From: Lentisphaeria bacterium UBA1784
GTDB taxonomy: Bacteria; Verrucomicrobiota; Lentisphaeria; Victivallales; Victivallaceae
Direction of reading: 5' to 3'
Assembly (NCBI GenBank): GCA_002315455.1
Contig: DCGG01000072.1
Coordinates: forward strand, 1,018-14,302
Length of the DNA stretch: 13,285 nucleotides
In this document: positions 1-7,506 of the stretch, piece after piece
Position numbering within the stretch: the first letter of the stretch is position 1
How the letters are laid out: each line of letters begins with the position of its first letter
Notes under the pieces: model-generated
Database searches by the model: none
What the model saw: only the letters and a program-made list of their open reading frames with translations
What the model was told of the DNA's origin: nothing
Made by a program: the position numbers and the translations under genes

Positions 1-89
1 ACCGCCGTGGTCAGCAGCCCCGCCGTGAAGATCAGACAGAGCACCGCCATCAGCGCGGAACCGGATTCATTGCGGTGCGTTTTCATCAT
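1..89 (-). CDS. gspK: GspK-like minor pseudopilin, N-terminal fragment (runs off the window edge)
   Basis: Only the first 29-30 codons are present. They read MMKTHRNESG followed by SALMAVLCLIFTAGLLTTAV: a short polar, basic leader, a Gly, then a hydrophobic helix. This is the layout of a GspK signal, cleaved after the Gly, with mature SALMAV and no Glu at position 5. Lack of Glu5 is a known GspK trait. GspK is the large pseudopilin at the tip of the T2SS pseudopilus. The first ATG (89-87) overlaps the gspJ stop as ATGA. A second ATG follows directly (86-84), and a GGAG lies just upstream, so either may be used. Its place right after gspJ supports the call. The globular domain is outside the window, so the family assignment rests on the N-terminus and gene order. 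Confidence 0.75.
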   Translation of the reverse strand, partial: MMKTHRNESGSALMAVLCLIFTAGLLTTA

Positions 90-781
90 TCGTTCTCCGT
101 GGAGGTGTTCAGTACGTCGCGGACTCCGAAAGTGGTGTGGCCGGAGGCGCCCGCCACCCGGCGGAGCCAGTATTCCACGGTGCCGTCCTCCCACTCCACT
201 TTGATCCGGACCGCGAGCGGGATGGCTGCGTGCTCCTCCTCGACCCACTCTTCGACCCACTCCAACTCCTCCTCGCTTTCGGAATCGGAGACGGCTTCCG
301 CGTACTGGAAGGAGATGGCGCTGATCTTTTCCGCCAGCACTTCCCGTGTCATCTCATAGCCCTCGTCCGCCTCCACCCACTGGGGGCGGGGGTAGAAGGA
401 GTATTCGGCGATCAGCTGGCCGTCCTCCAGTTTGATCCGCAGGAACATCAGCGCGCCGGGATCGTTTCCGTAAGCTCTGCGGATGGTGGAGCAGAGCATT
501 TCGTTGCTCTTGCCCTCGAAGATGAAGCGTTCCGCGCCGTCCGGATCGGTCCAGCGGAAGGGGATCATGTTGCGGACGGATTTGTCCCAGATCCGGTCGA
601 TGGCCATGTACTCCTGCAGCCACGCGGCGTGGCGCTGACTGCGGGCGTAGGCGTTGTAGAACATCACCGAGGCGGAGCCCAGCAATCCGGCCACCACCAT
701 CATGATGCCCATGGCCACCACCACTTCGATGAGGGTGAAGGAGTGGCGCCGTGCGTCAGTTGGATGAAGTCGCGTCTGCAT
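86..781 (-). CDS. gspJ: GspJ-like minor pseudopilin
   Basis: 231-residue pseudopilin of the T2SS. The leader ends RRHS and is followed by FTLIEVVVAMGIMMVVAG, the type IV pilin N-terminal helix with Glu5. Position -1 is Ser, not the usual Gly. The C-terminal part has the GspJ-type pattern of an aromatic/acidic stretch, then IPLAVRIKVEW and a final strand. GspJ forms the pseudopilus tip complex with GspI and GspK. An acidic insert (about residues 180-195, SDSESEEELEW and onward) precedes the IPLAV strand. An in-frame ATG at 796 exists, but GAGGA at 794-790 is correctly spaced (8 bases) for the ATG at 781, which is preferred. The gene overlaps the end of gspI by 26 bases and shares ATGA with gspK. 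The identity relative to GspI or GspH leans partly on gene order. Confidence 0.82.
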   Translation of the reverse strand: MQTRLHPTDARRHSFTLIEVVVAMGIMMVVAGLLGSASVMFYNAYARSQRHAAWLQEYMAIDRIWDKSVRNMIPFRWTDPDGAERFIFEGKSNEMLCSTIRRAYGNDPGALMFLRIKLEDGQLIAEYSFYPRPQWVEADEGYEMTREVLAEKISAISFQYAEAVSDSESEEELEWVEEWVEEEHAAIPLAVRIKVEWEDGTVEYWLRRVAGASGHTTFGVRDVLNTSTENE

Positions 782-1178
782 TTTGCATGTCCTCATAACT
801 GATCCGATCCACGTGGACGGTCTCCAGCACCTTCTGGTCCAGTTCCCGGACCACCTGGATCGTCAGACATTTCAGGGGGAGGGTCTCCTCGTATTCCGCG
901 AACTCCTCGGGAAGTTCCTCCACGTCCTCGTAGGAGAAATCCGCCCGGTATCCGGGGTAGGGGAAGAAGTCGTCGGGCAGGTTGGGCTCCTCGCTCCGGT
1001 GCAGGAGCAGATATTCCGCCGCCTGCGCGGCCATGTGAACGCTGTGCCACTTCTCCACCGACTGTGCCACCCGGTTCTGGGAGGAGGTCAGCAGCTGCAG
1101 CAGTCCGGCGAGGCTCAGAGAGAGGATCGCCATGGAAACTACGATCTCAATGAGTGTGAAATCAGATTTTTTCACCAT
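756..1178 (-). CDS. gspI: GspI-like minor pseudopilin
   Basis: 140-residue pseudopilin, close to the usual GspI length. The leader is only six residues (MVKKSD) before FTLIEIVVSMAILSLSLAG, so position -1 is Asp, which is very unusual for prepilin peptidase substrates. Glu5 is present. The remainder is a small, acidic domain (YEDVEELPEEFAEYEE around residues 82-97). An upstream in-frame ATG at 1241 would add 21 mostly basic residues. The ATG at 1178 is chosen because AGAAGG sits about 8 bases before it and it gives a normal short leader. It overlaps gspH by 17 bases and gspJ by 26. GspI initiates the tip complex with GspJ and GspK in known systems. The assignment rests on the pilin signal, size and order. 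Confidence 0.82.
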   Translation of the reverse strand: MVKKSDFTLIEIVVSMAILSLSLAGLLQLLTSSQNRVAQSVEKWHSVHMAAQAAEYLLLHRSEEPNLPDDFFPYPGYRADFSYEDVEELPEEFAEYEETLPLKCLTIQVVRELDQKVLETVHVDRISYEDMQNADATSSN

Positions 1179-1884
1179 AACCGACCTTCTGCCGGGTCGT
1201 CGTCCCGGACTCTGAATCTTCCTCCTGAAGCAGGGATGCATCCCCCTCCTTTACGATCATGCGGCCGGTCAATTTGGAGATGGAGACCGTCTTGGCCAGA
1301 GTTTCGCCGCTGCGAAAGACCAGACGGGTATCTCCTCCGCAGGCACCGTCGGAGAAGAAGCGGAAGAGTTCCATACCTCCCTCCTGTTCTTCATTCGGCT
1401 CCTCCGGCTCCTCGCCCTCCGGGAGGGAGAAGGTGATGTTTTCGGGGAGTTTCCAGACCAGTTTCGCCGCGGCATCCGAAGCGAAGGCGGAATTCGGACG
1501 GACTTCAGCACTCTCTCCCTCTTCGCCGCTTTCCGGGCGGGTCTCCTCTTCTTCGGCCACGAGGTCCTCCTCGTTGTCCTGAGCCCGGGCGTCGTCGCTG
1601 TTGCGATAGACCTTGGCTTCCCGGCGCAGTTGGCGGAGCGCGGTGAAACGCCTGGCTTCGGCATCGTAACGGACCACCCAGTCCAAGCCGTCCTCCACTG
1701 CGCGGTAGCGGACGCATCCGCAGAAACCTTCGAAATCGGTGAGCGTACTCTCCAGCAGTCGCGCCGGAGAACTCCCGCGGAAACGGGTCACCGCCAGCGT
1801 GGCCGTGAGAGAGAGCACCGCCACCACCACCACCACTTCGATGAGGGTGAAGGAGAAGATGCGGGAATTACTCCCTGTCGGCAT
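1162..1884 (-). CDS. gspH: GspH-like minor pseudopilin with acidic inserts
   Basis: 240-residue pseudopilin. Leader MPTGSNSRIFS, then FTLIEVVVVVAVLSLTATLAVTRF; position -1 is Ser and Glu5 is present. The C-terminal part matches the GspH pattern: FFSDGACGGDTRLVF, then KTVSISKLTGRMIV, like the family's F-x-P-D-G-S...GG...and...LTG-R-V strands. It is longer than a typical GspH (about 170-190 residues) because of two acidic low-complexity insertions: roughly residues 100-130 (NEEDLVAEEEE and following) and 155-172 (EGEEPEEPNEEQEGG). The ATG at 1884 is preferred over an in-frame ATG at 1989, because the latter would add 35 residues inside gspG and bury the leader. GGTGG lies just upstream of 1884. 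It overlaps gspG by 17 bases. Two Cys residues (FCGCV) occur near residue 54. Confidence 0.82.
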   Translation of the reverse strand: MPTGSNSRIFSFTLIEVVVVVAVLSLTATLAVTRFRGSSPARLLESTLTDFEGFCGCVRYRAVEDGLDWVVRYDAEARRFTALRQLRREAKVYRNSDDARAQDNEEDLVAEEEETRPESGEEGESAEVRPNSAFASDAAAKLVWKLPENITFSLPEGEEPEEPNEEQEGGMELFRFFSDGACGGDTRLVFRSGETLAKTVSISKLTGRMIVKEGDASLLQEEDSESGTTTRQKVGYGEKI

Positions 1885-2308
1885 CTTCCACCCAGTTGGT
1901 GATGTCGGCGGCGTCGCCGGTACCGCCGGGTTGCCCGTCAGATCCCATGCTGGAAAGGTCGAACTCTCCGTGTTCTCCGGGGCAGGCATAGACGTACTCG
2001 TTGCCCCACGGGTCCTTGGGAACCGCAGGCTTGATATAGGGACCGGCCCACTTTTCGCTGTTGTCCACGTTTTCGGTCAGGGCCAGCAGCCCGGCATCGC
2101 CTTCCGGGTAGGATCCCATGTCCAGTTTGTAGCCGTCCAGCGCCTGTGTGATCATCTGGATCTGCGTCCGGGCCGCACCCACGTTGGCCTTTTTGATGTA
2201 GTTCATGTAGAGCGGGGTCGCGATGCTTGCCAGTGTGACCAGGATCACGATGACCACCACCACTTCGATCAGGGTGAACGACTGACGGAACAATTTTTCT
2301 CTTTTCAT
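1868..2308 (-). CDS. gspG: GspG, major T2SS pseudopilin
   Basis: 146-residue protein, the usual GspG size, forming the shaft of the T2SS pseudopilus. Leader MKREKLFRQS, then FTLIEVVVVIVILVTLASIATPLYMNYI with Glu5; position -1 is Ser. The C-terminal half carries GspG hallmarks: the GPYIKP stretch, DPWGNEYVYACPG, then DLSSMGSDGQPGGTGDAADI, the calcium-binding loop rich in Asp and Gly that is diagnostic of GspG rather than a type IV pilin. The ATG overlaps the gspF stop as ATGA. The upstream AAGGAGGG is the best ribosome binding site in the cluster, fitting a protein needed in many copies. Confidence 0.95.
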   Translation of the reverse strand: MKREKLFRQSFTLIEVVVVIVILVTLASIATPLYMNYIKKANVGAARTQIQMITQALDGYKLDMGSYPEGDAGLLALTENVDNSEKWAGPYIKPAVPKDPWGNEYVYACPGEHGEFDLSSMGSDGQPGGTGDAADITNWVEDADRE

Positions 2309-3522
2309 ATGCCGGGCCCTCCTTGCCCTCCGATTGAGTTGATATCCATCATTGCCACGAAAATGGAAACGACCACCATAAGCACCATCAGTGCCAGAAA
2401 GACGATCACGGCAGGTTCAAAAAGGCTGAGCAGGCGCTTGATCTTCAGTTTGGTATCGCTTTCGAGATTGGCGGAGATCCGGCCCAGCATGTCGCCGACC
2501 GTGCCGGATTCCTCGCCCACCCGGAGCATGGGGACCATGCCGGGCGGCAGAAAGGGATTCCCGTGAAGGGCGGCGGAGAGTTTGTCGCCGCCCTTGAGTT
2601 TGCGGTCCACGTCGTCGAAACTCTTGGAGATCACCGGGTTGGTGATGATCCTGCCGGCGATGCGCACGGTGCGGATGATCTCCACGTGGTTACCGATGAG
2701 GATCGCCATGGTCCGGATGTATTTGCACATCTCGAGATCGCTGATGATGCGTCCGAAAAGAGGGAGTTTCAGGACCCGCTTGTCCGCCTCGAACCGGAGC
2801 CGTTCCGCGCCGAGGAAGTGACGCAGTCCGTACCACGTTCCGACAAGCAGGAGGGGGATCACCCACCACGCCCATGCGGCGAAATCGCTGATGCCGATCA
2901 GCAGGTTCATGGAGGGCGGCAGGTCCCGGCCCATGTCGAGGAAAATCTTGGCGAACTTCGGCACAAATACCGTGAACAGCAGAATCGTCACCAGCAGAGT
3001 GATGCTCAGGATCGCCAGCGGATAGACGGAACTGGAGACCACGAAATCCTTCAGTTCCTTGCTTTCGCTCATGAACTTGTAAAGTTCCCGCATCACTTCG
3101 GGCAGGCATCCGGTCTCCTCGCCGCTCTCGATGAGGTTGACGTAGTATCCGGGGAAGAGCGTCCCGTGGGAGCGTACCAGTTCCGAGAACTTCTTGCCCT
3201 CGTGCAGTCCCTGACGCAGAGAGTTGACGAAGGCCCGCTGTTCCGGCTCCACGGAACTTTCCGCGATGATGGCGAAGGCCCGCTCCAGAGGGATGAAGGA
3301 GTCCAGCAGCGGGGCGAGCTGGCGGGTGAGTTCGAAGGTGTCGACCTTGCTCCGGTGCAGCGAGAAGTGCTTCCTTTCGCTCCCTTCCTCGCCGATGAAG
3401 CGGATGGGCACCATATGGCGGCTCCGGAGTTTATCCAGAGCCTCCCGCTGGCTGTCCGCTTCAATCAGGAGTTCATGGGGCGGTTCGTTCTGCGCGGCCG
3501 CGAGGTACTTGTAGAGTGCCAT
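2305..3522 (-). CDS. gspF: GspF, T2SS inner-membrane platform protein
   Basis: 405 residues, the normal length of the GspF/PilC family. It sits in the inner membrane and couples the GspE ATPase to pseudopilus assembly. Layout: an N-terminal cytoplasmic region, first T2SSF domain about residues 63-188 (FELTRQLAPLLDS, later ESGEETGCLPEVM), a transmembrane segment at about 166-189, another at about 214-234, the second T2SSF domain at about 265-390 (KYIRTMAILIGNHV, later MLRVGEESGTVGDML) and a final transmembrane segment at about 369-392. The paired motifs ESGEETG and VGEESGT are the conserved ones of the two repeats. It starts one base after the gspE stop, with GGAG inside the end of gspE. The C-terminus is a short Gly-rich tail (GGQGGPGI). 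Confidence 0.95.
   Translation of the reverse strand: MALYKYLAAAQNEPPHELLIEADSQREALDKLRSRHMVPIRFIGEEGSERKHFSLHRSKVDTFELTRQLAPLLDSFIPLERAFAIIAESSVEPEQRAFVNSLRQGLHEGKKFSELVRSHGTLFPGYYVNLIESGEETGCLPEVMRELYKFMSESKELKDFVVSSSVYPLAILSITLLVTILLFTVFVPKFAKIFLDMGRDLPPSMNLLIGISDFAAWAWWVIPLLLVGTWYGLRHFLGAERLRFEADKRVLKLPLFGRIISDLEMCKYIRTMAILIGNHVEIIRTVRIAGRIITNPVISKSFDDVDRKLKGGDKLSAALHGNPFLPPGMVPMLRVGEESGTVGDMLGRISANLESDTKLKIKRLLSLFEPAVIVFLALMVLMVVVSIFVAMMDINSIGGQGGPGI
2317..2324 (-). promoter_or_regulatory. Strong Shine-Dalgarno site of gspG
   Basis: On the minus strand the sequence reads AAGGAGGG, 8 bases before the gspG ATG. It is near-perfectly complementary to the 16S 3' end and clearly stronger than the sites seen before the other gsp genes (GGAG, AAGGA, GGAA or GGTGG types). 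It lies inside the last codons of gspF, where it encodes part of the Gly-rich C-terminus. I infer that it boosts major pseudopilin output from a shared mRNA. Confidence 0.75.
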
Positions 3523-3523
3523 C

Positions 3524-5119
3524 TCAGATCTCCGCGGTGGAACGGTTCAATTCTTCGGCGGTGGTGATGCCTTCCGCCACTTTGCGTTCGCCGTCCTGTT
3601 TCAAGGTGATCATGCCGTGCCGGACCGCGATCTCCTCCAGTTCGGAACTGGAAGCGTTGCGGTTCACGGCGGCTCGCAGTTCTTCGTTCATGAAGAGAAG
3701 TTCGAAGATGCCGCAGCGCCCCTTGAATCCGGTGCCGTTGCAGCGGCGGCAGCGCTCGCCGGACTCGTTCTTGCCGGTGCCGTGGCAGGTGGTGCAGATT
3801 TTCCGCACCAGCCGCTGGGAGAGAACTCCGAAAAGCGCGCTGGAGACGAGGAAGTTTTCCACGCCCATGTCCAGCAGACGGGTCACCGCGCCCACGGCGT
3901 CGTTGGTGTGGAGTGTGCTCAATACGAGGTGTCCGGTGAGGGCGGCGTTGATAGCGATGTCGGCGGTCTCCCGGTCCCGGATCTCGCCCACGAGGATGAT
4001 GTCGGGATCCTGACGCACGATGGAACGCAGTCCGGCGGCGAAGGTGACGCCGATTTTGGAGTTCACCTGCACCTGACACAGTCCGGGGGTCCGGTATTCC
4101 ACGGGGTCTTCGATGGTGATGATCTTCTTGCGCTGATCGTTCAGTTGGTTCATGACGCTGTACAGGGTGGTGGTTTTGCCGCTTCCGGTGGGGCCCACCA
4201 CGAGGATGATGCCGTGGGGGATCTGGATCAGCCGTTCGAACTGCTCAAGATGTTCGGGCGTCATGCCCAGGGTTTTCAGATCGAAGGTCACGGATTCCTT
4301 GTTCAGCAGCCGGAGCACGATGCTCTCTCCGGTCAGGATGGGGATGGTACTGATACGCATATCCAGTTCCATGCGGCCCAGCTGGACGTTGGTCCGGCCG
4401 TCCTGGGGGAGGCGGCTTTCGGCGATATTCAGGCCGCCGATGAGTTTGATGCGGGAGGCAATGGCCGGAAACTGGCTGATGGGGCAGGTCATGATCTCGG
4501 TCAGAACGCCGTCCACCCGGCAGCGGACGGAGACCAGTTCCTCGCCCGGTTCCACGTGGATGTCGCTGGCACCGAGTTCGATGGCCTGGGTGAAGATGTC
4601 GTTGACCAGCCGGACGATCTTGGCTTCGCCGGCCATGGTGCGGAGGGTGTTCTCGTCCTCGAGGTCGACGGCGGCTTCCGCCTGCTTCTCCTCGGCGGAC
4701 TGCTGTTTTGCCAGCATCCGTTCCAGAAAGGTCCGGCGGGCGAAGCGGGGGAGGAGTTTCAGATTCAGGCTTTTCCTGACCAGATATTCCAGCTGTTCCA
4801 GACAGTAGGGGTCCGGCACGAGGACTGTCAGGGAGTCGTCATCCCAGTCCACGGGCAGACAGCAGTTGGCAGAGAGGAAGGAGAGCGGGATCCCCGGATA
4901 GGCTTCCGGAAGTTCAAAACTCTCCTCCTCCACCTCGGGAACACCGAAACTCTCCCGGTAGAGTTCGATGAGGGCAGCCTCGGTAAGCGCGCCGGACTGG
5001 ACCAGACTGCGGTCGGCCGCCGGGCCCGGCTTCACGTCGGCGTGATCCGGGAACTTCTCCTTCAGAAGTTCCTTCAGCCGTTCGAGGGCGGCGGAGATGT
5101 TTACGGATTCGCTACTCAC
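3524..5119 (-). CDS. gspE: GspE, T2SS assembly ATPase with short zinc finger
   Basis: 531-residue secretion ATPase of the GspE/PilB family, the cytoplasmic motor that drives pseudopilus extension. N-terminal N1/N2-type domain about residues 1-290. Walker A GPTGSGKTTT at 309-318; Asp box TIEDPVEY near 335-342; Walker B-type PDIILVGEIRD at 372-382; His box HLVLSTLHTND at 397-407. A tetracysteine zinc-binding motif follows at C442, C445, C457 and C460, then FKGRCGIFELL. The two CxxC pairs are separated by only 11 residues and each is followed by xGTG, unlike the roughly 29-residue spacer of Vibrio EpsE. The start codon is GTG (5119-5117), overlapping the gspD stop as GTGA, with AAGGA 9 bases upstream. 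All catalytic motifs look intact. Confidence 0.96.
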   Translation of the reverse strand: MSSESVNISAALERLKELLKEKFPDHADVKPGPAADRSLVQSGALTEAALIELYRESFGVPEVEEESFELPEAYPGIPLSFLSANCCLPVDWDDDSLTVLVPDPYCLEQLEYLVRKSLNLKLLPRFARRTFLERMLAKQQSAEEKQAEAAVDLEDENTLRTMAGEAKIVRLVNDIFTQAIELGASDIHVEPGEELVSVRCRVDGVLTEIMTCPISQFPAIASRIKLIGGLNIAESRLPQDGRTNVQLGRMELDMRISTIPILTGESIVLRLLNKESVTFDLKTLGMTPEHLEQFERLIQIPHGIILVVGPTGSGKTTTLYSVMNQLNDQRKKIITIEDPVEYRTPGLCQVQVNSKIGVTFAAGLRSIVRQDPDIILVGEIRDRETADIAINAALTGHLVLSTLHTNDAVGAVTRLLDMGVENFLVSSALFGVLSQRLVRKICTTCHGTGKNESGERCRRCNGTGFKGRCGIFELLFMNEELRAAVNRNASSSELEEIAVRHGMITLKQDGERKVAEGITTAEELNRSTAEI

Positions 5120-7506
5120 ATCCAGAAATCCTTATTGGTCAGGAGGTCGGGTTTATGCTTGTCGGCGTTGGGGCCGTCGCCCAGTTTGCTGTCGAAGTCG
5201 TTGATGGCCTCGATGGCGTCGTTGTAGCGTTGGATCAGATCTTCCAGACGGCTGCGTTCGTTGATGATGTATCCGGTGATCATCACGAGAACTTCGGTCC
5301 GCTCAATGTTGGCATCGGTGTTGCCCACGAGGCGGTTCAGCACCGGGACCTTGTTGATGAAGGGCAGGGACTGAAGGGAGTCCTCCTTGTTCTCCTGGAT
5401 CAGACCGCCGAGGATCATGGTCTGACCGTTGGCAATGGTCATGGCCGTCTGGATGGTCCGCTGGCGGATGGTGGGCGAATCGATCTTGCTGGTGTTGTTC
5501 GTGTCAGCGAGGGACATCTCCTGCTTGATGTCGAGGCTGATGAGGTCGGTGCTGGTCACCTGCGGCGTCACCGTGAGGATGATGCCGGTGTCGGTATAGA
5601 CGTAACTGTTCTGGGTGGTACCGCTGCTCTGCGTATTGGAGTAGTTGCTGGAGAGCAGGGGGATCTTTTGCCCCACGTTGATGCTGGCTTCGGTGTGGCT
5701 GGTCACCAGCAACTGGGGGCAGGAGATCATCTTCACCAGACCGTTTCCGGCCATGGCGCGGATGTAACCGAACCGCTTCTGGGGATCGTTGGGATCGCTG
5801 ATGACGAAGGTGCTGCCGTCCTGCCGCTGGGAACCGGTGGAGAGGCTGTAGGTGGTCTTGCCGGTCTCGGGATTGGTGGTGGCGGTAAAGGGATTGAGCC
5901 CGGAGCCGGAGTAGTTGGTCCCGTAGAGAAGGTCCACGTTGTCGTTGCCTCCGTTGCCGGAGAACTCCAACCCGAACTGGGTGGCTTCGTTGAGGGTGAC
6001 TTCGATGATCATCACCTGCAGCAGCACCTGTGCCGGGACCACGTCCAGCCGGTCCAGCAGCGCTTTGATGGAGGCGTAGGTGCGGGGCGTGGTGCGGATG
6101 ACCAGCCGGTTCAGCACGCCGTCGGCGAAGACCTTCACCGGGCTGGAGAAGATGGAGGAGTCGTAATCGGTCTGGGCGTTGGTGAAGTCGTTGACCGTCG
6201 AGGAACGGCTGTTCCGGTTGGTGGCATTGACCTGCGTGGTGGTATTCCTGCGGGAGTTGGGGCTGTTGATGTTCTCGATCCGCTTCTTACCGGTGGAGGT
6301 GTCGATGCTCAGACTGGAGGCCTGCGTCTCGTAGATCGCCGAGAGGGCGTAGGTGAGGTAAAGGGCCTTGTTGTGCCGCACCTTGTAGACGAACACCCGT
6401 TCTTGCTTGTCGGAGTCGCTGGTGTCGAGGAGGTTGACCCACTCGCGGATTTGGTCCAGCATCTCCTCGGAGGCGGCGGAGACCACCAGCATCTGCAGCC
6501 GGTCGACGCCTACCAACTGAACGGTGCCGGGCTGTTCGTTGCGGTCGGTGGTACGTGCCACGTTGAAGCCCAGCACCGGCAGGATCTCATAGAGTTCGAA
6601 GGAGAGTTTGCTGGGGAGGATGTTTTTGCAGTTGATGACGGCCCGTGGCCATTTGGATTTGGGGTTTTCGTCCAGATACTCGATGATCTGCCGGAGTTTT
6701 GCCATGTTGCTCGGTTCGTCGCTGACCAGAATGGCGTTGGGCTTGGTGAGATCCACGACCAGAGCGGAACTGGAGATGAAGTTCCGCAACTGGGCCACGA
6801 CCTCCTTGGAGGTGGCATTCCGCAACTGGCGGTAGTAGATCGCATGATTTCCGGGGCCGACGGAGCGGTCGCCCTGGGAGTGGAGTTGACTGCGCTGCAT
6901 GATCCGCAGGAGAGATCCCTCCGGAATCACGGAGGCGCCGGCCATGGTCAGCATCCGCTCGAAACTGCTCCAGAGTTCCCGGCGGGTCATGTTGCTGTTG
7001 AGGTTGATGGTGACGGAATAATTCTTCAGGTTGGGGTCGGCGATGAAGTTGAACCCCAGCACGTCGGCGAAGGCCGAGAGCGTATCCAGCAGCGGCGCGT
7101 TGTTGAAAATCAGCGACACCGGGATCTCCTCGTCGCCGTTGAGCGCGGTGAAATCGTCGTAGAAGTGGGGATCGGTGACCGGCGGCAGTTTTTTCACTGG
7201 GGGAGCGGCTTCGGTTTTGCGGTTGAGAGCGGAGATTTTCTTATCCTTCTTTTCCAGCGCCTCCTTGGACTTCGCGGGACGGCCCGGTTCCACTACCCGC
7301 TCGGAACTCATGTCCTCGTAGGACTCCCGTTGGATCTCCTGTTCGTTCCGGTGGAGAAACTCGAACCTGTCCACCTCCTCTTCGGCGACGTCGTCTTCAT
7401 CCTCGTCATCCACGGAGTTGCAGGAAGCCATCAGCATCGCCGCCAGCAACAGCGCGAGCAACTGCAATTCCTTCCATGCAAAACGCTTGAATCGTTTCGT
7501 TCCCAT
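5116..7506 (-). CDS. gspD: GspD, outer-membrane secretin with lipoprotein-type signal
   Basis: 796-residue secretin, the outer-membrane channel of the T2SS. The signal has a basic start (KRFKRFAWK), a hydrophobic run (LQLLALLLAAML) and MASC, a lipobox-like end with Met at -3 and Cys at residue 29. A very acidic stretch follows (DDEDEDDVAEEE). N0 domain about 125-200, N1 about 220-280, N2 about 290-365, N3 about 368-490 with a Ser/Thr/Asn-rich loop of about 55 residues. The secretin core spans about 490-750: VPAQVLLQVMIIEVTLNEAT, then CPQLLVTSHTEASINVGQKIPLL, then ANGQTMILGGLIQ and PVLNRLVG. The C-terminal tail is about 40 residues. An in-frame ATG at 7533 exists, but GGAA is 8 bases before 7506 and nothing precedes 7533, so 7506 is preferred. 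The gene ends in the gspE start. Confidence 0.95.
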   Translation of the reverse strand: MGTKRFKRFAWKELQLLALLLAAMLMASCNSVDDEDEDDVAEEEVDRFEFLHRNEQEIQRESYEDMSSERVVEPGRPAKSKEALEKKDKKISALNRKTEAAPPVKKLPPVTDPHFYDDFTALNGDEEIPVSLIFNNAPLLDTLSAFADVLGFNFIADPNLKNYSVTINLNSNMTRRELWSSFERMLTMAGASVIPEGSLLRIMQRSQLHSQGDRSVGPGNHAIYYRQLRNATSKEVVAQLRNFISSSALVVDLTKPNAILVSDEPSNMAKLRQIIEYLDENPKSKWPRAVINCKNILPSKLSFELYEILPVLGFNVARTTDRNEQPGTVQLVGVDRLQMLVVSAASEEMLDQIREWVNLLDTSDSDKQERVFVYKVRHNKALYLTYALSAIYETQASSLSIDTSTGKKRIENINSPNSRRNTTTQVNATNRNSRSSTVNDFTNAQTDYDSSIFSSPVKVFADGVLNRLVIRTTPRTYASIKALLDRLDVVPAQVLLQVMIIEVTLNEATQFGLEFSGNGGNDNVDLLYGTNYSGSGLNPFTATTNPETGKTTYSLSTGSQRQDGSTFVISDPNDPQKRFGYIRAMAGNGLVKMISCPQLLVTSHTEASINVGQKIPLLSSNYSNTQSSGTTQNSYVYTDTGIILTVTPQVTSTDLISLDIKQEMSLADTNNTSKIDSPTIRQRTIQTAMTIANGQTMILGGLIQENKEDSLQSLPFINKVPVLNRLVGNTDANIERTEVLVMITGYIINERSRLEDLIQRYNDAIEAINDFDSKLGDGPNADKHKPDLLTNKDFWM

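Noticed and set aside
1868..2308. Type IV pilus pilin (PilA) instead of GspG
   Set aside because: The DPWGNEY motif and the Asp/Gly calcium loop near the C-terminus are GspG marks; there is no disulfide-bonded D-region.
3617..5227. Plus-strand ORF of 536 residues antisense to gspE
   Set aside because: It is the shadow of gspE, whose Walker motifs and zinc finger are intact on the minus strand.
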